Assembly (NCBI RefSeq): GCF_030691135.1
Contig: NZ_JAUYFA010000037.1
Span: 81,637-145,636, forward strand
Reading direction: 5' to 3'
Length of the DNA stretch: 64,000 nt
Source of the DNA: Phreatobacter sp.
GTDB lineage: Bacteria > Pseudomonadota > Alphaproteobacteria > Rhizobiales > Phreatobacteraceae
Part shown: positions 16,271 to 25,330 of the stretch, one piece after another
How the letters are laid out: each line of letters begins with the position of its first letter
How positions within the stretch are numbered: the stretch's first letter is position 1
Notes under the pieces: generated by a model
Databases searched by the model: none
What the model was told of the DNA's origin: nothing
Seen by the model: only the letters and a program-made list of their open reading frames with translations
Position numbers and translations under genes: made by a program

Positions 16271-17199
16271 CAGGACGGTCCGAAGAAACCGGCTCCGGCA
16301 CGGCCCTTGAGTTCGGCCCCGGCGTCCCGGCCGAGGGCAACCGCCTCGGCGGACCTGCCGCTGCGCGCCGCCACATGGCTCTCACTGCCATCGGGTCGCA
16401 GGATCTCTCCGGTAAAGGACAGGGTGTCGCCGACGAGGGTGGCGAGGCCGGCGATGGGCGTGCGGCAGGACCCGTCGAGCACGGCGAGGAAGGCTCGCTC
16501 GGCGGCGAGCGCCAGTGCGGTCGGCGGATGGTCGAGGGGAACGAGGAGGTCACGGGTGCGGATGTCGTCGAGCCGGGTCTCGATGCCGATGGCGCCCTGG
16601 CCGACGGCGGGCAGGAACCGGTCCGCCGCGACGATCTCGGTGACCTCGTGGGCGATCCCGAGGCGGTTCAGCCCGGCCATGGCGAGCATGGTGCCCGCGA
16701 CCTCGCCGGCATTGAGCTTGGCCATGCGTGTCTGGACGTTGCCGCGGAAGGTGACGACGTCGAGGTCCGGCCGCTCCCGCCGGATCTGCGCCTGGCGGCG
16801 CAGCGAGGAGGAGCCGACCACGGCGCCCTGCGGCAGGCCGGCGAGGGTGGTCGCGGCGCGACCGATGAAGCCGTCGCGCACGTCCTCGCGCGCGAGGAAG
16901 CAGACGAGACCGAGCCCCTCGGGCAGGGCGGTCGGCATGTCCTTGGAGGAATGGACGGCGAGATCGATGCGGCCGTCGAGAAGCTGCTCCTCGATCTCCT
17001 TGGTGAAGAGCCCCTTGCCGCCGGCTTCCGACAGCGGCCGGTCGAGGATCGCGTCACCGGTGGTCTTGATGATCTTGACCGCGATGTCGTCTTCCGGGAC
17101 GCCATGGGCTTGAGACAGAAGGCGTCGCACCAGATGGGCCTGGGCGAGCGCCAGGGCCGAGCCACGGGTGCCGATGCGGAGGAAGGGCGATTGCGCCAT
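16270..17199 (-). CDS. hemC: Hydroxymethylbilane synthase (porphobilinogen deaminase)
   Basis: A 309-aa cytoplasmic enzyme that polymerises four porphobilinogens. Visible features are the N-terminal [14 protein letters not shown], the active-site region [10 protein letters not shown] (81-90), [18 protein letters not shown], and Cys245 in [11 protein letters not shown], which carries the dipyrromethane cofactor. It is the first gene of the minus-strand haem block and diverges from tsaD across 84 bp, a layout common in Rhizobiales. Confidence 0.97.
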   Translation of the reverse strand: MAQSPFLRIGTRGSALALAQAHLVRRLLSQAHGVPEDDIAVKIIKTTGDAILDRPLSEAGGKGLFTKEIEEQLLDGRIDLAVHSSKDMPTALPEGLGLVCFLAREDVRDGFIGRAATTLAGLPQGAVVGSSSLRRQAQIRRERPDLDVVTFRGNVQTRMAKLNAGEVAGTMLAMAGLNRLGIAHEVTEIVAADRFLPAVGQGAIGIETRLDDIRTRDLLVPLDHPPTALALAAERAFLAVLDGSCRTPIAGLATLVGDTLSFTGEILRPDGSESHVAARSGRSAEAVALGRDAGAELKGRAGAGFFGPS

Positions 17200-17283
17200 G
17201 GGAAGGTCCGGTGATACGCGGGGCTCAGATCATAGCGAGGGATCGGCGGACAGGAAGGCCCGTCGAACTGCCTGTGGCGAGGG

Positions 17284-18375
17284 ATGAGGCCGATGCTGGT
17301 TCTCGGGATCGAGACCACCTGCGACGAGACGGCGGCGGCGGTCGTGCGCATGGGCGCCGACGGGCGCGGCACGATCCTGTCCAACATCGTGCGGACCCAG
17401 ATCGAGGAGCACGCGCCCTATGGCGGGGTGGTGCCGGAGATCGCCGCCCGCGCCCATGTCGAGATCGCCGACCGGGTGACGGCCGAGGCGCTGCGGGCGG
17501 CGGGGGTGAGCGCCGGTGACCTCGACGCCGTGGCGGCGGCCGGGGGGCCCGGCCTCGTCGGCGGCGTCCTCGTCGGGCTCACCACCGCCAAGGCGATGGC
17601 CCTGGTGCTTGGCAAGCCGCTGGTGGCGGTCAACCACCTCGAGGCCCATGCCCTGACGGCGCGTCTCACCGACGACGTCGCCTTCCCCTTCCTGCTGCTG
17701 CTCGTCTCCGGCGGCCATACCCAGCTTCTCGCGGTCAAGGGCGTCGGCGACTATGCCAAGCTCGGCACCACGATCGACGACGCCATCGGCGAGGCCTTCG
17801 ACAAGGTCGCCAAGCTCCTCGGCCTTCCCTATCCGGGGGGGCCGGAGGTGGAGCGTCGGGCTATGACCGGCAATCCCCGCCGCTTCGCCTTCCCGCGACC
17901 GCTCCAGGGCCGCCCCGAACCGGATTTTTCGCTGTCCGGGCTGAAGACCGCCGTCCGGCTGGCAGCGGAGGATCTCCGTGCGGCATCGGGGACGCTCTCC
18001 TTGCAGGATGTCGCCGACCTCTGCGCCTCCTTCCAGGCGGCTGTGGCCGACATGGTGGCCGACCGCTGCAAGCAAGCGATCCGGATTTTCCGGGCGCGCT
18101 ACGGTGAACCCGCGGCGCTGGTCGTCGCCGGCGGCGTCGGCGCCAATCAGACCCTCAAGGCCGTCCTGCAGAAGACGGCCGATGCGGCCCGCTTGCAGCT
18201 GGTGGTCCCGCCGCCGAAACTGTGCACGGACAATGGCGCGATGATCGCCTGGGCCGGCGCCGAAAGGCTGAGGCTCGGCCTCAGCGATCCGCTCGACGTG
18301 GCGCCGCGGGCGCGCTGGCCGCTCGATGCCGGCGCGGCCACCATCGGTTCGGGCCGGCTGGGAGCGAAAGCATGA
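17284..18375 (+). CDS. tsaD: tRNA N6-adenosine threonylcarbamoyltransferase
   Basis: A 363-aa ASKHA-fold enzyme that transfers threonylcarbamoyl to A37 of ANN-decoding tRNAs together with TsaB and TsaE. The opening [14 protein letters not shown], the metal ligands His118 and His122 in NHLEAHAL, and SGGHTQLL and [13 protein letters not shown] near the end are all typical. The first ATG (17284) gives the usual length; a second ATG nine bases later is equally possible. gpsA follows after 22 bp. Confidence 0.97.
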   Translation: MRPMLVLGIETTCDETAAAVVRMGADGRGTILSNIVRTQIEEHAPYGGVVPEIAARAHVEIADRVTAEALRAAGVSAGDLDAVAAAGGPGLVGGVLVGLTTAKAMALVLGKPLVAVNHLEAHALTARLTDDVAFPFLLLLVSGGHTQLLAVKGVGDYAKLGTTIDDAIGEAFDKVAKLLGLPYPGGPEVERRAMTGNPRRFAFPRPLQGRPEPDFSLSGLKTAVRLAAEDLRAASGTLSLQDVADLCASFQAAVADMVADRCKQAIRIFRARYGEPAALVVAGGVGANQTLKAVLQKTADAARLQLVVPPPKLCTDNGAMIAWAGAERLRLGLSDPLDVAPRARWPLDAGAATIGSGRLGAKA

Positions 18376-18397
18376 GCGTTGGAACGGGGGCGTTGAG

Positions 18398-19390
18398 ATG
18401 ACTGACAGGACGCGGGTGGCGGTACTCGGCGCCGGGGCCTTCGGAACGGCGCTGGCCAATGTGGCGGCGCGGGCCGGCTGCCGGGTCTCGCTCTGGGCCC
18501 GCGAAGCGGCGACCGTGGCCGAGATCAACGGCCGCCGCACCAATCTCTCCCGGTTGCCCGGCGCGCAGATCCACGACCAGGTGACCGCGACGGCCTCTCT
18601 GGAGCAAGCGCTGGCCGCCGATATCGTGCTGGTGGTCGTCCCGGCCCAGGCGCTGCGACAGGTTCTCGCAGCCTGCGCGCCGCATGTCCTGCCCGGCACG
18701 CCGCTGGTCGTCTGCGCCAAGGGCATCGAGCGCTCCACCGGGCGCTTCCTGTCGGACGTCGTCGGGGAGGTTGCCCCGGTCGGCCTGCCCGCCGTGCTGT
18801 CGGGACCGAGTTTTGCCGCCGACATCGACCGCGGCCTGCCGACGGCCGTGACGGTCGCAGCCGCCGAGGAGACGGTGGCACGCCGCCTCGCCGCCGCGCT
18901 CGGTTCGCCGGCCTTCCGCCTCTATCACTCCACCGATGTGCGCGGCGTCGAGATCGGCGGCGCGACGAAGAATGTCCTCGCCATCGCCGCCGGCATCGTC
19001 GCCGGACGCCGTCTCGGCGCCAGCGCGACGGCGGCGATCACCGCCCGGGGCTTTGCCGAAATGACGCGGTTCGGTACGCATTTCGGCGCCAAGGCCCAGA
19101 CGATGATGGGCCTTTCCGGCCTCGGCGACCTGATCCTCAGCTGTGCCAGCGTCCAGTCGCGCAACTTCGCCCTCGGCCATGCGCTGGGGGAGGGCAAGGG
19201 GCTCGATCTCCTTTCCGGCAAGGGGGCGCTTGCGGAAGGCGCGCTCACCGCAGAGATATTGGTGGAGAAGGCCCGCGAGGCCGGCATCGACATGCCGATC
19301 GCCGAAGCCGTCGATGCCGTGCTCGGCGGGATCATCGACGTCGACGAGGCGATCGTGCAGCTGATGGCGCGTCCGCAGCGGGCCGAATGA
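18398..19390 (+). CDS. gpsA: Glycerol-3-phosphate dehydrogenase [NAD(P)+]
   Basis: A 330-aa cytoplasmic enzyme reducing dihydroxyacetone phosphate to sn-glycerol-3-phosphate for phospholipid synthesis. The NAD-binding motif GAGAFG is at 11-16, the conserved SGPSFA follows mid-protein, and the catalytic Lys lies in GATKNVLAIAAG. The ATG at 18398 matches the family's N-terminus (MTDRTRVAVLGAG). It follows tsaD in the same direction, as in many alphaproteobacteria. Confidence 0.96.
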   Translation: MTDRTRVAVLGAGAFGTALANVAARAGCRVSLWAREAATVAEINGRRTNLSRLPGAQIHDQVTATASLEQALAADIVLVVVPAQALRQVLAACAPHVLPGTPLVVCAKGIERSTGRFLSDVVGEVAPVGLPAVLSGPSFAADIDRGLPTAVTVAAAEETVARRLAAALGSPAFRLYHSTDVRGVEIGGATKNVLAIAAGIVAGRRLGASATAAITARGFAEMTRFGTHFGAKAQTMMGLSGLGDLILSCASVQSRNFALGHALGEGKGLDLLSGKGALAEGALTAEILVEKAREAGIDMPIAEAVDAVLGGIIDVDEAIVQLMARPQRAE

Positions 19391-19427
19391 ACGTCCTGGT
19401 GACCAACGAGAGGCGATGGAGCAGCCG

Positions 19428-19718
19428 ATGACCAATTTCTTCGACAAGCTGGCCCGTGGGGTCGAGGCCGCCACCAAGGCCATGGGCTCCGACCTGGTGG
19501 CCGAGACCCACCCCTTCGACCTCACCCATTCGGTGGTCTTCCCCGTCGCCAAGCTGATGAAGCGGCGCACCGGCGGCGAGCCGATCGTCGTGATCGAGCT
19601 CTCCGACGGCAAGACGACCATGACCCTCGCTGAATTCGACCGGTTTGTCACCGAGCTCGACGCCTTCCGCAAGCTCATCCCCACCGCCTCCGCCGCGCCG
19701 AAGATCGAGGGGGAGTGA
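19428..19718 (+). CDS. Small conserved protein of unknown function
   Basis: A 96-aa soluble protein (MTNFFDKLARGVEAATKAM...) with no motif I recognise and no membrane segment. The ATG at 19428 is preferred over 19416 because GGAG at 19418-19421 lies six bases upstream. Its TGA is followed directly by the ATG of the EVE-domain gene, so the two are co-translated. Sequence composition is like the neighbours, with an amphipathic N-terminus and two strand-like runs (HSVVFPVAKL, EPIVVIELSDG). No function is proposed. Confidence 0.75.
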   Translation: MTNFFDKLARGVEAATKAMGSDLVAETHPFDLTHSVVFPVAKLMKRRTGGEPIVVIELSDGKTTMTLAEFDRFVTELDAFRKLIPTASAAPKIEGE

Positions 19719-20141
19719 ATGGCGCACTGGCTCTACAAGTCCGAGCCCTTCAAATGGTCGTGGGACCAGCAGGTCGCGGCGGCCGCCGAGGGAACCTTCT
19801 GGGACGGCGTGCGCAACCATGCCGCCAAGCTCAACCTGATGCGCATGAAGGTCGGTGACCGCGGCTTCTTCTACCATTCCAACGAGGGCAAGGAGATCGT
19901 CGGCGTCGTCGAGGTGATCCGCGAGGCCTATCCGGACCCGACCGCAGAGGCGGGCGAACCCTGGGTGGTCGTCGACATCAAGGCGGTGAAACCGCTGCAG
20001 GTTCCGGTGAGCCTCGAAGCGGTGAAACATGCGCCCGACCTCGCCGAGATGGCGCTCCTCAGGCTGTCGCGCCTCTCGGTCCAGCCGGTGACGGATAGGG
20101 AATGGTCGATCGTCTGCGCGATGGGCGGGATCGAGCCCTGA
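19719..20141 (+). CDS. EVE-domain protein
   Basis: A 140-aa single-domain protein of the EVE (PUA-like) superfamily, recognised from the opening HWLYKSEPFKWSWDQ and the block GVRNHAAKLNLMRMKVGD followed by FFYHSN. Related domains bind modified bases in nucleic acids, and stand-alone EVE proteins are suggested to act in RNA or DNA modification sensing. It begins immediately after the stop of the 96-aa gene. The ligand is unknown. Confidence 0.88.
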   Translation: MAHWLYKSEPFKWSWDQQVAAAAEGTFWDGVRNHAAKLNLMRMKVGDRGFFYHSNEGKEIVGVVEVIREAYPDPTAEAGEPWVVVDIKAVKPLQVPVSLEAVKHAPDLAEMALLRLSRLSVQPVTDREWSIVCAMGGIEP

Positions 20142-20165
20142 AGCTCCGAAATGGGGAACGCCGCC

Positions 20166-20783
20166 ATGGACGGGGACCGCAGCGGCCACTGGGAGGCCGT
20201 TTATTCGACCAAGCGCGAGTCTGACGTCAGCTGGTTCCAGCAGGATCCGGCCACGTCGCTCGCCTTGATGGCATCGGCCGGCGCGACAGCGGCCTCGTCG
20301 GTCATCGACATCGGCGGCGGTGCCTCGCGGTTGGTCGATGCGCTGCTGGCGCGGGGCTATGACGACGTGACGGTTCTCGACCTCTCGGCCGCCGCCCTGG
20401 CGACCGTGCGCCGCCGCCTCGGACCGGACGGTGACAGTTTCCAAGGGATCGTGGCGGATATAACGACCTGGCGGCCGCGCCGTCGCTACGATGTCTGGCA
20501 CGACCGCGCGGCCTTTCATTTCCTGACCGATGCCGCGGAACGGGCCGCCTATGTCGCGGCGCTGAGGGCGGCGCTACCGCCGGACGGCCACGCCGTCATC
20601 GCCACCTTCGCTCTCGACGGGCCGGAGCGCTGCAGCGGCCTCCCGGTCACGCGCTATGACGGCGAGAGCCTCGCCGCGGTCCTTGGGGATGATTTCGAGC
20701 GATTGGAAACGGTGGCTCACAGCCATGTCACACCCTGGGGCGCGCCGCAGTCGTTCCAGTTCAGTCTGTTCCGCCGCGTCTGA
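20166..20783 (+). CDS. Class I SAM-dependent methyltransferase
   Basis: A 205-aa cytoplasmic methyltransferase. Motif I reads VIDIGGGAS at about residues 47-55, followed by the acidic end of strand 2 (VTVLDLS). The post-motif region WHDRAAFHFL is typical of the TPMT/TehB-like group. GGGGAA at 20153-20158 supports the ATG at 20166; an upstream in-frame ATG at 20151 is possible. It is the last gene of the plus-strand run from tsaD. The substrate is unknown; thiol or tellurite methylation is a family-based guess. Confidence 0.8.
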   Translation: MDGDRSGHWEAVYSTKRESDVSWFQQDPATSLALMASAGATAASSVIDIGGGASRLVDALLARGYDDVTVLDLSAAALATVRRRLGPDGDSFQGIVADITTWRPRRRYDVWHDRAAFHFLTDAAERAAYVAALRAALPPDGHAVIATFALDGPERCSGLPVTRYDGESLAAVLGDDFERLETVAHSHVTPWGAPQSFQFSLFRRV

Positions 20784-20900
20784 GGCCTGCTGCCGACGCC
20801 GTTCACCGCGTCCGCCGCACCGGCTTCGCAAGACAGGCCTTGCCAGCTATCATGTGCGAAACGCCGTTTCGTTGAAGGCTTTTTCCTGAAGGCTTTGTCC

Positions 20901-22112
20901 ATGCCCCAATCCCCCGCGCCGCGCGGACCGCTCGCCGGCATCCGTATCCTCGATCTCACGTCGGTGATCCTCGGCCCTTACGCGACCATGCTGCTCGGCG
21001 ACATGGGTGCCGAGATCATCAAGGTCGAGAGCCCCGGCGAGGGCGGCGGCGACATCATGCGCTGGCCGGGCTCCGGGCCGGAGGAGGCAGGCCCCGGCAT
21101 GGGCCCGCTCTTCATGATGTACAACAAGAACAAGAAGTCGGTGGCGCTCGACCTGAAGCGCCGCGAGGATCAGGAGGCCTGCATCGCGCTGGCGAGGACC
21201 TGCGACGTCGTCTGTTCCAACATGCGGATGGACACCGCCGCCCGCCTGACCATGGACTACGACAGCCTCAGGGCGCACATGCCCAACATGATCTACATCC
21301 ATGCTGCGGGTTTCGGCGCGGAGGGGCCCTATGCCGGCCGGCCGGCCTATGACGACCTTATCCAGGGCATTTCAGGCGGGGCCGACATTCTCCCCCGCGT
21401 CGACGGCAATCCGGCGCCGCGTTACCTGCCGACGCTGGCCGCCGACAAGACGGTCGGGTTGTTCATGGTGCAGGCGGTGCTGGCCGCCCTGTTCCACAAG
21501 CAACGGACCGGCGAAGGGCAGTTCGTCGAGGTGCCGATGTTCGAGTGCTACACGCATTACGTCATGCACGAGAACCTCTACGGCCATGTCTACGACCCGC
21601 CGCCGCCGGGAACCGGGTTCGGCTACGGGCGCATCCACAATCCCGACCGGCGGCCCTACAAGTCGCAGGATGGCTGGATCGGCATCTTGCCCTACACCGA
21701 CCGCAACTGGACCGATTTCTTCGTCCTGGCGGGCCGGCCCGAACTGAACGCCGACCCGAAATTCTCGACCTACCGGGCGCGGATGGTGAACATCAAGGAG
21801 CTCTATTCCATGATGGATGCCATGGTCTCGACGCGGACCAATGCCGACTGGGCCAAGGTCCTGACCGAGAAGGCGATCCCCTTCGCGCCCATCAACCGGT
21901 TCGGTGATCTGATGGAGGACCCGCATCTGAAGGCGGTGGGCTTCTTCCGCAAGCACGCCCATCCGGACGGCTACACCTGGGTCGACATGAAGCACCCGGT
22001 GAACTACGCGGCGACCCCGGCCTCGACGCGGATGGCGCCGCCCAAGCTCGGGCAGGATACGGCCGATGTGCTGCGCGAGGCGGGTGTGGCGCTGCCGAAG
22101 GCGGCGGAATAG
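20901..22112 (+). CDS. CaiB/BaiF family III CoA-transferase
   Basis: A 403-aa enzyme that moves CoA between carboxylic acids. Family features are the opening LAGIRILDLTSVILGPYATM, LLGDMGAEIIKVE, and GPYAGRPAYDDLIQ, where the catalytic Asp is expected, and the GDLMEDPHLKAVGFF segment near the end. The ATG at 20901 gives the standard N-terminus; a TTG six bases earlier is less likely. It stands alone with a palindromic hairpin at its end. Substrates cannot be read from the sequence. Confidence 0.88.
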   Translation: MPQSPAPRGPLAGIRILDLTSVILGPYATMLLGDMGAEIIKVESPGEGGGDIMRWPGSGPEEAGPGMGPLFMMYNKNKKSVALDLKRREDQEACIALARTCDVVCSNMRMDTAARLTMDYDSLRAHMPNMIYIHAAGFGAEGPYAGRPAYDDLIQGISGGADILPRVDGNPAPRYLPTLAADKTVGLFMVQAVLAALFHKQRTGEGQFVEVPMFECYTHYVMHENLYGHVYDPPPPGTGFGYGRIHNPDRRPYKSQDGWIGILPYTDRNWTDFFVLAGRPELNADPKFSTYRARMVNIKELYSMMDAMVSTRTNADWAKVLTEKAIPFAPINRFGDLMEDPHLKAVGFFRKHAHPDGYTWVDMKHPVNYAATPASTRMAPPKLGQDTADVLREAGVALPKAAE

Positions 22113-22131
22113 GCGCCGGAGCTCCGGCGCC
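22112..22131. terminator. Palindromic hairpin between convergent genes
   Basis: A perfect 20-bp palindrome (arms GGCGCCGGAG/CTCCGGCGCC) begins at the last base of the CoA-transferase stop and ends nine bases before the stop of the cheZ-like gene. It could terminate both transcripts, but no T-run follows on either side. Confidence 0.45.
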
Positions 22132-22140
22132 CCGTCGGGC

Positions 22141-22860
22141 TCAGTTGAAGAGCGCGTCGATATCGTCCTGGCTGGCGTGGCCGGCATCCTCGGAGAGCTT
22201 GGGACCATTGAGCAGGGCGGCGTCGCCGGTCGCCTCGCTGATGCCCTCCACCGCGATGTCCTTGAAGCTGTCGAGACCGCCCCAGATCTCCATCATCCGC
22301 ATGATCCGGTCCTCGATGAACTTCAGCGTATTGACCACCTTGGTGATGCGCTGTCCTGTGAGGTCCTGGAAGTTGCAGTGCTCGAAGACGGTGATGATCT
22401 TCTGCTGGATGTCGTCGATCGCCGCCTGATCCTGCGTGCTCTTGAGCTTGGCTGCGAGCTGGCTGGCGATCTGGTCGATGCCCTCGGCGGCGGTGAGGAT
22501 GCCCTCGGTCGCCTCCTGCGTGCCGGTGACGATGGCGTCGAGCTCATGCGTCACGCGCGTCATCTGCTTGCCCTTGAAGCCGGTGACATGCAGCGTCGCG
22601 ATCTCGTGCTTGGTCTGGTCGATGGCCTGCCAGATCTGGTCGAGCTCGGCCTTCAGTTTCATCGCCTCCTGCATCTCCGCCCGGTAGGCGTCGATCATCT
22701 GCTTCGAGACCTCCTCCGGCGGACGGATCAGTGCGCGCAGCTGCTTGATCTCGGAGAGGATCTCCTGATGGCTGCCGCTGGCGGACGCTCCCTTGGAATG
22801 CGGTGAAGTCTCCGGCTGGGAGATCACTTCGATGCGAAAGGCTCTTTTCTGGGCGCGCAT
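22141..22860 (-). CDS. cheZ: CheZ-like CheY-P phosphatase
   Basis: A 239-aa, mostly helical protein. FEHCNFQDLTGQRITKVV (159-176) carries the CheZ catalytic signature DLTGQ; Asp166 and Gln170 correspond to E. coli Asp143 and Gln147. The last ten residues, SQDDIDALFN, resemble the CheY-binding peptides at the CheZ C-terminus and FliM N-terminus. The ATG at 22860 was chosen as the first one before the acidic helical region; an upstream ATG at 22950 would add an unusual Arg/Cys-rich leader. No chemotaxis or flagellar gene is nearby, so its response-regulator partner is encoded elsewhere. Confidence 0.8.
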   Translation of the reverse strand: MRAQKRAFRIEVISQPETSPHSKGASASGSHQEILSEIKQLRALIRPPEEVSKQMIDAYRAEMQEAMKLKAELDQIWQAIDQTKHEIATLHVTGFKGKQMTRVTHELDAIVTGTQEATEGILTAAEGIDQIASQLAAKLKSTQDQAAIDDIQQKIITVFEHCNFQDLTGQRITKVVNTLKFIEDRIMRMMEIWGGLDSFKDIAVEGISEATGDAALLNGPKLSEDAGHASQDDIDALFN

Positions 22861-23213
22861 GGACGATCCGGGCAAGACGTAGCCTCCGGCCGAAAGCGAC
22901 CGGTTTGCATAAAAGTACCGGCAGGGAGTTAAGAGGCGGTTCCGCCGCATTCACCCAAAAAATCAAGGTACGCTGCAAAAAAAATTAGGGTTAATCATAT
23001 CTTTCTCCAGCGATTGAGTGGTCCTGGCCAGTATCCAGCGCTTGTTTACGTGGGCTTAACCGTAATGAAACGCGATGGCTGTTGACGCTTCGAAAAGGAT
23101 GTTTCCGGCCGCGGCGTTTACCATTCACTGGCGGCTTTGGGCGCTTTTCTGAAGCCTCCTGAGACGATCGGCTGTTCCACCCCTCGCCCTGTGTTGTGTA
23201 TCAGAGTTCGGCG
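22861..23213. other. Divergent promoter region
   Basis: About 350 bp, more AT-rich than its surroundings (for example the A-rich run near 22975-22990). It separates the divergent cheZ-like and L,D-transpeptidase genes and is expected to hold both promoters. No operator or RNA structure was recognised. Confidence 0.4.
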
Positions 23214-23987
23214 ATGCCCCTTTCCCGTCTGACGGCCGCCGTCGCGGCCCTTTGCCTCTTCGGCACGACCTTCCAGGCCTCCGCGCAGATCGCGGGGGCC
23301 CGCCGCGACCTCGGCGGCGGCTTCATCGAGTTCCTCTACAACGGCGGCCAGCCGGCCGGGCCGATCGCCGGCGCCCACCGCGCCGGGGTGCAGCATCGCG
23401 CTGCCCCGACCTCGCCTGCCCATCTCAGGGCCTCCCACACGGTCGCTCCCGATCTCGAGCCGGTGCGCCCGCTCGTGCCGCGGTCGGCAGAGTCGAGGTT
23501 GCAGCGCGAGGCGGCGCCACGTTCTGCCCCAGCCCGGGGCATCGACCCGCGTTTCCTGCCGCAGCAGGTGACATTCCAGAGCAGCCATCGCCCCGGCACG
23601 ATCGTCATCAACACCGCCGAGCGGCACCTCTATCTCGTCCAGGCCGGCGGCACCGCCATGCGTTACGGCATCGGCATCGGGCGCCCCGGTTTCGGCTGGA
23701 GCGGCACCAAGACCGTCACCCGCAAGGCCGAGTGGCCGGACTGGCGACCGCCGGCACAGATGCTGCGCCGCCGCCCGGATCTGCCGCGTTTCATGGCCGG
23801 TGGGCCCGCCAACCCGCTCGGCGCCCGGGCCCTCTATCTTGGCTCGTCGCTCTACCGCATCCACGGCTCGAACGAGCCCTGGACCATCGGTCAGGCGGTC
23901 TCCTCCGGCTGTTTCCGCATGCGCAACGAGGACGTCATCGACCTCTACAACCGCGTGCGCGTCGGAACCCGGGTGGTGGTGATGTGA
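23214..23987 (+). CDS. L,D-transpeptidase (YkuD domain)
   Basis: A 257-aa exported enzyme that makes 3-3 peptidoglycan cross-links or attaches proteins to peptidoglycan. A signal peptide (about 1-26, ending QASAQ) is followed by a disordered Pro/Ala/Arg-rich linker (30-105) and the YkuD domain. His217 in YRIHGSNEP and the nucleophile Cys233 in SSGCFRM form the catalytic signature. The ATG at 23214 gives the best signal peptide; a GTG at 23196 is in frame. A hairpin terminator follows about 100 bp downstream. Confidence 0.9.
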   Translation: MPLSRLTAAVAALCLFGTTFQASAQIAGARRDLGGGFIEFLYNGGQPAGPIAGAHRAGVQHRAAPTSPAHLRASHTVAPDLEPVRPLVPRSAESRLQREAAPRSAPARGIDPRFLPQQVTFQSSHRPGTIVINTAERHLYLVQAGGTAMRYGIGIGRPGFGWSGTKTVTRKAEWPDWRPPAQMLRRRPDLPRFMAGGPANPLGARALYLGSSLYRIHGSNEPWTIGQAVSSGCFRMRNEDVIDLYNRVRVGTRVVVM

Positions 23988-24082
23988 GCTTCGCCGCCGG
24001 GCCTTCGGGCCCTGCGGCTGTCCTTGCGGCGGGAAAGCGTAACAGCGCCCCGCCGCGGCGCTCGACATGAGCGGACAGGAGG

Positions 24083-24114
24083 GGCCGCTCCGTCTCAGGA
24101 CGGGGCGGCCTTTC
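24083..24114 (+). terminator. Rho-independent terminator after the L,D-transpeptidase gene
   Basis: A 12-bp stem (24083-24094 with 24099-24110, one G-T pair) with a TCAG loop is followed by TTTCT. It lies between the convergent L,D-transpeptidase and mbfA genes. Confidence 0.7.
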
Positions 24115-24127
24115 TGCTGTGCGGGCG

Positions 24128-25120
24128 TCAGGCGCCGCCGATGAGGATGCCGGCGGCCAGAACCAGGGCGCCGCCGAGCACGATCTGGAAGGTTGCCCGG
24201 AGGAAGGGCGTCTCCATGTAGCGGTTCTGGATCCAGACGATGGCCCAGAGCTCGACGAAGACCACAGCGAAGGCGATGGCGGTCGCCGTCCAGAAATCGG
24301 GGATGAGATAGGGCAGGGCGTGGCCGAGCCCGCCGATCGTCGTCATCACGCCCGAGGCGATGCCACGCTTCAACGGCGAGCCGCGCCCCGACACCTTGCC
24401 GTCGTCATGGGCCGCTTCGGTGAAACCCATGGAAATGCCGGCGCCGATGGAGGCCGAGAGCCCCACCAGGAAGGTCGTCCAGGGGTTCTGGGTGGCGAAA
24501 GCGGTGGCGAAGATCGGCGCCAGCGTCGAGACCGAGCCGTCCATCAGGCCCGCCAGGCCAGGCTGCACCCAGGTCAGCACGAACTGGCGATGGGCGGCGG
24601 CATCCTCGGTGGCGCGCCCCTCCTCGGTCAGATGGGTCTCGCCGAGGGCATTGGCCTCGCGCTGATGGGCCGCTTCCGCGGCGGCGAGATCGCCGAGCAG
24701 CCTGCGGGTATCGGCATCCGTCGTCCGCGCCGCTGCCGCGACGTAGAAGGCGTGGGCCTGCCGCTCCATGTCGGCCGCCTCCTCGCGGATGCGGTCGAGG
24801 GCGAGGTTCTCCACCAGCCAGACGGGGCTGCGGGCGTAGTAGCCGGACACATGCTCGCGGCGGATCGGTACGATGAAGTCGCCGAAACGGCGCTTATAGG
24901 TGTCGACCAGCCGGCGGCGGTGCTCGTCCTCGGTCGCGGCCATGCCCTCGAACACCGCGGCTGAATGCGGGTAGCTCTGGGCGAGCTTGGCGGCATAGGC
25001 CCGGTAGATCTGGCCGTCCTCCTCCTCCGAGGAGATGGCGAGTGCCAGGACCTCCTGTTCGCTGAGGTCGTCGAAGCGGCGCTTGCTGCCGAAGCCCGGC
25101 AGGGGAAGGCGGCTGAGCAT
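24128..25120 (-). CDS. mbfA: MbfA-type membrane-bound ferritin / iron exporter
   Basis: A 330-aa two-domain protein. Residues 1-165 form a rubrerythrin/ferritin-like four-helix domain with metal-ligand-rich helices (EEEDGQIYRAYA, ATEDEHRRRLV, AAEAAHQREAN). Residues about 190-330 are a VIT1/CCC1-like membrane domain with about four or five spans. This fusion is MbfA, an inner-membrane iron exporter of Bradyrhizobium and Agrobacterium that protects against iron and peroxide stress and is repressed by Irr when iron is low. A 13-bp palindrome matching the Irr/ICE type sits 16 bp before the start. Confidence 0.9.
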   Translation of the reverse strand: MLSRLPLPGFGSKRRFDDLSEQEVLALAISSEEEDGQIYRAYAAKLAQSYPHSAAVFEGMAATEDEHRRRLVDTYKRRFGDFIVPIRREHVSGYYARSPVWLVENLALDRIREEAADMERQAHAFYVAAAARTTDADTRRLLGDLAAAEAAHQREANALGETHLTEEGRATEDAAAHRQFVLTWVQPGLAGLMDGSVSTLAPIFATAFATQNPWTTFLVGLSASIGAGISMGFTEAAHDDGKVSGRGSPLKRGIASGVMTTIGGLGHALPYLIPDFWTATAIAFAVVFVELWAIVWIQNRYMETPFLRATFQIVLGGALVLAAGILIGGA

Positions 25121-25135
25121 GGCGGGCGCCTTTAT

Positions 25136-25148
25136 TAGAATTATTCTA
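25136..25148 (-). promoter_or_regulatory. Irr/ICE-like operator upstream of mbfA
   Basis: A perfect inverted repeat TAGAAT-T-ATTCTA in an otherwise GC-rich setting, directly upstream of mbfA. Irr binding elements (ICE) of rhizobia are AT-rich palindromes with TAGAA/TTCTA arms, and mbfA is a known Irr target. The match to a described element is by memory. Confidence 0.75.
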
Positions 25149-25330
25149 GAAAAGAACTAATCTCTGCGCCACCGGGGCGCAAGGCCACGTTCGCGCGTCT
25201 CCCCTGCGCTCGGCAAAGGCTGCCCGCTCGGGCGTCAACCGCATTCCTCCCCTTCGCTGCGCCGGCTTGCTCCCTGTCCGCTGCTTGGTATGCTCATTCG
25301 AGATCAGGGCCCTTTCGGAGATTTTTTTCC

